Positions 59,101-64,000 of a stretch of DNA of 64,000 nucleotides are shown here, one piece after another. Within the stretch, counting starts at the first letter, position 1, and each line of letters starts with the position of its first letter. The stretch lies in assembly GCA_023634235.1 (NCBI GenBank), contig JAMKCF010000018.1:781195-845194 (forward strand). Direction: 5' to 3'. Made by a program: the position numbers and the translations under genes. The notes beneath the pieces were generated by a model that saw only the letters and a list, made by a program, of their open reading frames with translations, was not told the origin of the DNA and ran no database searches. Origin of the DNA: Pisaster brevispinus (Eukaryota; Echinodermata; Asteroidea; Forcipulatida; Asteriidae).

Positions 59101-62100
59101 CCGCTCGTTTAGGTGTTGGTTTTGGTTTGTCATTTCCAGCAGTCTTCTTCTTGACTCCTGCAACCCTCCTGCTCCTCTCTGTGGACTTAGGGCTCTTTCT
59201 TTTGCCCTTGGCTGCTGGTTTTGTTTTTTTCTTTGAACCAGTGAATTCTTCGTAATCACTGTCGGGGTCGTCACTTTCTGATTCATCAGAACTAGCTGCC
59301 TCGCAGTCTAGTATGCAAATACAAATTTACATAACTGAATGTTAATGACCATCATGACTTTCTGTTCATGCGCATAATTAAACTTTTTCAAACCTACACC
59401 TAAAAGAAAAGTAAATTGTTTAAAAAGGAATGAAATTATTTTAGGTCTTTTACAAAGATTTCAGAGCCAGTAAAAGTTCTGAGTAATCAAACCTTTGGTC
59501 TAGTGGAGGTTTTTTGGAAACTTGAGCCCTGGTGCAAGAGTAATTTTCTGCAAAGGTGTTTTTCTACAAAGCAAACTTGCATAATGTTCAAACTTTTTTA
59601 GTTTTCAAACTTGTTATCGTACCAACTTTAAATTCTGCATCGTCTCTCTCCTCGCTCTCTTCACTAGCCATTTTCCGTTGCTTAGCAACAGCCGCCTTGG
59701 CCGCTTTCCTCTTCCGCCTTCCTCCTGCAATCTCATCCTCATCCAGAGATTCTACCAAAACAATCTCATCGTTAGGTTCTAAGAAGGAGGGTGGCGGCTT
59801 GGTTGTCTTGACAACTATGTTTTCCTTGTTGTCGGTGATGTCACTGGTTGAATCGCTGGTTGATGAGTTTTCTGTCTTTGGTGCTATTAGAAAGAAAAAA
59901 ATTAAGACGTTTTGGTCAAAACTTTTCAAATTCCTGTCAACTCTCTCTTGGATTCATTTTCCTGCGATTTATTATTATTACTACTATTATTATTAAGTCG
60001 CCATTTGGTGCAAAGCTACACCCAAGGGAACTACCTGTTAAGTGTATTTGAGCTTCAATGTCCTTCGTCTTGCCGGATGGCGGATGGTTTGAGGGCACTT
60101 CATTCTGCTGTGATCCTTCCGAGTCATGCATTGATAGCTCAAGAGCAAGTTGCATCTCCCGGTCAAAGGCTTTCTCATCAGGGTAGATTCTAAGATGAGA
60201 AGATGGAAGGAGAAATAGATGTAAGAGGGCGGGGTGTTAGTTGACAATCTTTGTAGGACAGCCTTGTAGAGGTGCTGGTCACCTGTTCCTCCTTGGCCAC
60301 TCACTAGCTTGGAATACACTTTTTTATATTTTAAGAGAAAAAATGGCCACAGAAAACAACATATGCTGCTATAATGCAATCCTTTGGTAGTGAACAGATC
60401 CGAAATGCCACCAAAACAGCTTTAGAGTGCCAAATGTTTGTGTACAAAAAAGTGTTCTGTTCACATTTTCAGATAGATCTCACTAAATGCATTTAACTGA
60501 CAGTGCAACACTAAAAACAGTAATGCAGATATTTATTTATTACTAGTTAGTCACTAACAGAGACATTATTCATTGAGCATTTGCGACAAAAGAATTTAGT
60601 CATTTCCCCTTGACTCTCCTCTCTGATACTCATTTTAACTCAGCAACTATGAGGACAAATGCAGACACGCAAATTTTGCTAAATTAAAGGAGACAGCCAG
60701 AAATGCAAAGCTTTCCACAATTTTTCTGGGACGGGGCCTCTCAAAGGAATGATGAAAATGTGTTTTGATGAGGTCTGATGAGCGCCTTTTGTATAGGGTA
60801 TCTGTGGAGCAGATACATCTTATGTGCAAGGCCTGACTGTAAGCAATTGCCTTCTTACAGTGACTAGGGTGGAAGCTGTTGGAGAGTAGGTACTGGGCCC
60901 AAATTCATAGAGCTGCTTAAGCAGAAAATAATGTTTAACAATTTCCTGTTAAGCAGAAGTGAGCAGGATACCAGTCACAAATTGTACACGTGACATGGTA
61001 GTTTGGCTGGTAACCTTATTCTGGTAAGCAAAATTTTATTGTGCTTAGCAATTTGTTTTGCTTAAGCAGCTCTATGACATTGGGCCCTGTTGGGTGTCAG
61101 TGGGTTTGCTGTGTACATCCACAACAATGCCGTTAGGGGATTTAGTTATGGTGACTTCTAGAAAGTTCACACTTGTGAGAGAGAGTATTCAGCAGTGAAC
61201 TTTATGGTGGGGTGGAATGAGGTTTATATGGTCGATAAACTCATCCAAGCTGTCTTGACCGCCACACCAGATAGAGAAAATGTCGTCAATAAATATCCAC
61301 AAAACTAGTGGGCGGCTGGGGACAGAGGACAGAAGTTTTTCCTTTAAATCAGACATGAAAATGTTGGCATATGAGGGCGCCATTTTTGTACCCATGGCGA
61401 TACCCTGTATCTGTAGAAAATGCCTGTCAGTAAATGAAAAGTTGTTCTTAGTGAGAATGTGGCTGATGAGTTCCTTAATATGTATCACTGAGGGGCGGGA
61501 TACTTTATTGCCCCTGAGAGCAGAGACACATGCATTCATGCCTTCACTATGGAGCATGTTAGTATACAGTGATGAAACATCTAGACTAACCAGAAAAGCA
61601 GAGTCAGGTATTTGAAGTTTGACATCCTCTAGTTTATGGAGCAAGTCTGTGGTATCTTTTATGAAGGAAGGGATACGGGAGACTAAGGGGTTTAGGAAAA
61701 TATGGACAAAACTACATGTATATATTGGCGAATACCTTTCTGTCCTCTTATTACATCTGTCAGCCCTGTTGTCATTATTTGCAACTGCAGAAGTCTTCTC
61801 TTTTGATTCTTTGCTCTTGTTGGTCTTGGATAATTTGTTTTTCTTCTCCACCTTGGACTTTTTAGGTGGAGGCGGTGTGGCTCGAGCAAAGTCGTCTTGA
61901 AGGAATAGAAAATATCACTCGTTTCAATCTATTGTCTCTTCTGGATGTAGTTCAGTTGAAATAGTTTTTTAATCAAATTACTTATGAAATACAAGATATC
62001 AAAGTATATTTAGTAATGTAGAAGTTACAACTAGACTGAACAGATGACTATCCTGTAAATAACAGTCAGTATTAAAAATGAAGATGACCACTATAAATAT

Positions 62101-63022
62101 ATACTAAATTCATTGCAAAATTCTCATAAAAAAAACTTTAGAAATAGAAGGAAACAGATAAATACAACTCATTACTAAAGCAAAATCAAATTTACAGCAA
62201 TTAATAGCTTAAGACTGAACATGTTTAAAGAAAGATGCACACAGAAAACTGATGGGGGGAAATATTAAAAAGTAATGAACATAATTGCATGAATTGTCAC
62301 AACAGCAAATTATTACAAATACAAATATTCACTTTGCAAGGAATTATTAAAACTGGAAAAAGATGCCGATTTCTGCCACAAAATTTCCCTTTATAACGAA
62401 AAAAACTCTAGGATACAGCACCTTAAATCTATTCTTACCAAAACAAGTTTTTAAAATGTCCATATATTTGTTGTCTTACTCTAAAGTCATGAAAGTCTAA
62501 AGTATAAATAAGTTAAGTAATCTTACCATCACTATCGTCTTCATCACCAAATTTTGAATAGCTCACCGTCTTCCTTGCTCTGGAAATTGAATTATAAAAT
62601 GTCACATTCTTAAAACTCTGTTACTGCTGTGATGTAGTGTTAGCTCTTTACTTTACTTAGGCAGGTAGTTTAGCGACGATAAAAATCAACTGAAGTGAAA
62701 TGCTATTTCATTGGGAGATCATAAATAGCACCTTCTAAGTTCTATGACGGATACACGAGTAGCCGATTTCGATCATTTCAAGACAACACATACATTGAAG
62801 TTAATCTTATTGACAATTTAATTGTTTGCCCATCATAAATTTGAATTAAAAAGAGTAGAGACTAAGTAAAACTATTGTCTAGTAAAATAGTAAAATAAAA
62901 GTATGAGACTGAGACTGAGACGAGAGTGCTTGAAAACAAACATCCATGCATGTCATTGTCAATTCCATGATCCTGTTGCATTTATTTTAGGCTTACCTGG
63001 ATGATTTGCGACTATCTGACAT
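56161..63022 (-). CDS. RAD51AP1: RAD51AP1, RAD51-associated protein 1
   Basis: A nuclear DNA- and RAD51-binding factor that stimulates joint-molecule formation in homologous recombination. Coding exons on the - strand: 63022-62997, 62579-62527, 61895-61736, 60189-60035, 59883-59623, 59307-59092, 57681-57505 and 56282-56161. All junction phases agree and give 389 residues (human about 350). N-terminus RARKTVSYSKFG...DSDDDFARATPPPKK (about 9-35) matches the human start region. Residues 83-99 (DEKAFDREMQLALELS) match the human LALxLS segment and look like a ubiquitin-interacting helix. Residues near 190-215 (GGRRKRKAAKAAVAKQRK) match the basic human DNA-binding block, then an acidic stretch and a lysine-rich stretch follow. 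FTPPGSSGG (316-324) sits where human has WVPPAASGG. The C-terminus LGLSRNVRIKPLHPN (371-385) is the RAD51-binding motif. The introns hold SINE, Penelope and MITE insertions. Confidence 0.95.
57054..57240. mobile_element. family G MITE, right end lost
   Basis: Left end GGGCCCAATTTCATAGAGC, then the usual 'tagtttggctggtaacctta' core. The right inverted end is degraded. It lies in the last RAD51AP1 intron; the left flank base is A. Confidence 0.65.
57740..58032 (-). mobile_element. tRNA-derived SINE
   Basis: The head on the - strand begins near 58030 with GTCATGGCCGAGAGGTTAAG; box B-like GGTTCTAGACCC follows, then 'cttaagtgacac'-type body sequence (ttgcttaatgacacaagtgtc on +). The ATT tail is absent. 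It is the best unbroken comparison for the SINE split at 23.5 kb and is in the intron between 59091 and 57682. Confidence 0.7.
58161..58985. repeat. patchwork duplication in RAD51AP1 intron
   Basis: Four blocks each match a different nearby place. 58161-58415 matches 55399-55655 (direct), 58415-58520 matches 57340-57445 (direct), 58523-58632 matches 55292-55404 (inverted) and 58633-58985 matches 55521-55915 (direct). The second source lies only 60 bases from exon 57505-57681. Confidence 0.85.
60235..60894 (-). mobile_element. Penelope-like RT, downstream piece
   Basis: From 60894 down to about 60710 the - strand reads YLLSNSFHPSHCKKAIAYSQ, then ALHIRCICSTDTLYKRRSSD, the segment that follows KPTDT in Penelope-like reverse transcriptases. 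It is separated from the rest by the MITE at 60895-61087. The boundary toward 60235 is not defined; no GIY-YIG domain is seen. Confidence 0.65.
60895..61087. mobile_element. family G MITE, copy 4
   Basis: 193 bp; ends GGGCCCAAATTCATAGAGC and GCTCTATGACATTGGGCCC. The flanking single bases are T (60894) and T (61088). It interrupts the Penelope-like RT between the KPTDTQQ and YLLS codons. Confidence 0.9.
61088..61733 (-). mobile_element. Penelope-like RT, upstream piece
   Basis: On the - strand: LNPLVSRIPSFIKDTTDLLH, FLVSLDVSSLYTNM, NNFSFTDRHFLQIQGIAMG, TKMAPSYANIFMSDL and FIDDIFSIW (catalytic aspartates present), then a frameshift near 61190 and VNFLEVTITKSPNG...KPTDTQQ. This is the RT of a Penelope-like element, truncated at its 5' side and dead. 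It begins within about 25 bases of the RAD51AP1 splice donor at 61735-61734 and stays in frame with that exon. Confidence 0.82.
61896..62526. other. RAD51AP1 intron, nothing else seen
   Basis: AT-rich sequence between the second and third coding exons; no repeat or RNA gene is recognised. Confidence 0.5.
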
Positions 63023-64000
63023 TCTCCTCAATTTCCCGATCCTTCTATATAATTGATATATGTAGCCTACTTAGTACTTGACGTATGAAACTTTAGTAAA
63101 CAAACTTCACATTTCGAGGTATAAAAAGAATTTGTAAGTTCGCGCGACTCAAAATTAATTTAGTCTGTTCCAATGGACAAGTAATCACCTGTAATTGGCA
63201 TGTACGATAGAAGGAGCTAGACTAAAGTATAAAATGGGTCAGAGGTTAAAACCCAGCTGAAGCTAGCACAGTATTGGGCCCGAAATAGCCAGCCGCGTAT
63301 TCGCGGAACGGCCAGCCGCGTATTCACGAAATTAGAACACATGCAGTACAGGGAGGTGACAAAAAGGCTCATTTGGCTCATTTCTGTCGGCGAATCCGTT
63401 ACTTTATCCGAACGAATACTGACATTCTAGCCATAACTTGCAGATTTTCATTAGATAATATCGAAATGTTATAGCTATTAATCATTGAAAAGCAATAAAC
63501 AAACAAAAACAAGTCGCTAAATAACAGAAAATTAGCCGCAAACACGGAGACAATGTGCGTGTGTTATGTCAATTTTTTTTTAAATGCAGTTTAAATACTA
63601 CAACATAATTTGAAAAGAGTTTGTACCCTTCGTTATGAATAAAAGTGGAAGTTTTAGTCCAGAATCTTAAAGGCTGATACACTGGGCATACCCAATTTTT
63701 GAGCTGGCTAATTTGGTCCACTAATTAGTGGATAATTAACCCAAAATATCTAGACGCCATTTTCCATCTAAAACACGCACAAATTGCATCTGCGGTTGAG
63801 TCAACTACCTCTTGTAAAGAATTTGTACCCTTCATTATGAATAAAAGTGGAAGTTTTAGTCCAGAATCTTGAAGACTGATACACTGGGAACACAAAATTT
63901 TTGAGCTGGCTAATTTGGTCCACAAATTAGTTCTTAATTAACCACAGCTAAACAGACGCCATTTTCTATATATAACAGGCATATTTGCATTTGACGCCCC
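63023..64000. other. RAD51AP1 5' flank and tandem duplication
   Basis: The RAD51AP1 promoter should lie just to the right of 63022; no TATA box or other signal was identified. At 63621-63985 a unit of 202 bp is present about 1.8 times (TTGTACCCTTCGTTATGAAT at 63621 and TTGTACCCTTCATTATGAAT at 63823), ending in 'agacgccattttc'. The second unit may continue beyond the window. Confidence 0.6.

Noticed and set aside
61189..61851. 220-codon frame as a stand-alone gene
   Set aside because: It is a RAD51AP1 exon joined by chance frame to a Penelope-like RT fragment across a good splice donor.

Overview
This is a eukaryotic (animal) genomic window: genes are split by introns with GT/AG borders, the bases between them are AT-rich, and short inverted-repeat transposons, tRNA-derived SINEs and retrotransposon pieces are everywhere. 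The proteins align best from memory with vertebrate GCC1, SLC45A3 and RAD51AP1. The repeat style (many GGGCCC-ended and GGGGTC-ended MITEs, tRNA-headed SINEs with ATT tails) suggests an invertebrate deuterostome, most likely an echinoderm. That taxonomic guess is inference only.

Layout. 1-1.6 kb ends with the last coding exon of an unrecognised + strand gene. 1.6-22.3 kb has no gene I can support. It holds two copies of a piggyBac-like MITE (TTAA flanks), a related pair of TA-flanked MITEs at 10.5 and 17.4 kb, several GG..CC-ended MITEs, foldbacks and minisatellites. 22.37-26.96 kb carries a three-coding-exon MFS transporter of the SLC45 family (SLC45A3-like) on the - strand, with SINEs and a nested MITE in its introns. 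30.63-35.71 kb is a nearly intact Ty3/gypsy LTR retrotransposon (- strand) with 458-bp LTRs that differ at one position, a 4-bp target duplication, an open gag and a frameshifted pol. 36.08-37.14 kb is a non-autonomous element with Tc1/mariner-like ends.

38.4-51.6 kb is the GCC1 (GCC88) golgin gene on the + strand: one probable 5' UTR exon and 17 coding exons giving 737 residues, coiled coils followed by a C-terminal GRIP domain. Its introns hold satellites, a Mutator-like foldback with a 9-bp target duplication, a tRNA-like sequence and a non-LTR reverse transcriptase scrap. 56.16-63.02 kb is RAD51AP1 on the - strand: eight coding exons, 389 residues, ending in the conserved RAD51-binding tail. 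One of its introns holds a Penelope-like RT fragment that is itself split by a MITE, and another holds a patchwork duplication.

The three recognised genes do different jobs (sugar/proton-type transport, trans-Golgi tethering, RAD51 recombination), and nothing in the sequence suggests they are co-regulated. The most unusual signal is a MITE family with GG..CC termini in which all four complete copies are flanked by the same single base. For two copies the interrupted host sequence (a SINE and a Penelope RT) supports a 1-bp target duplication.
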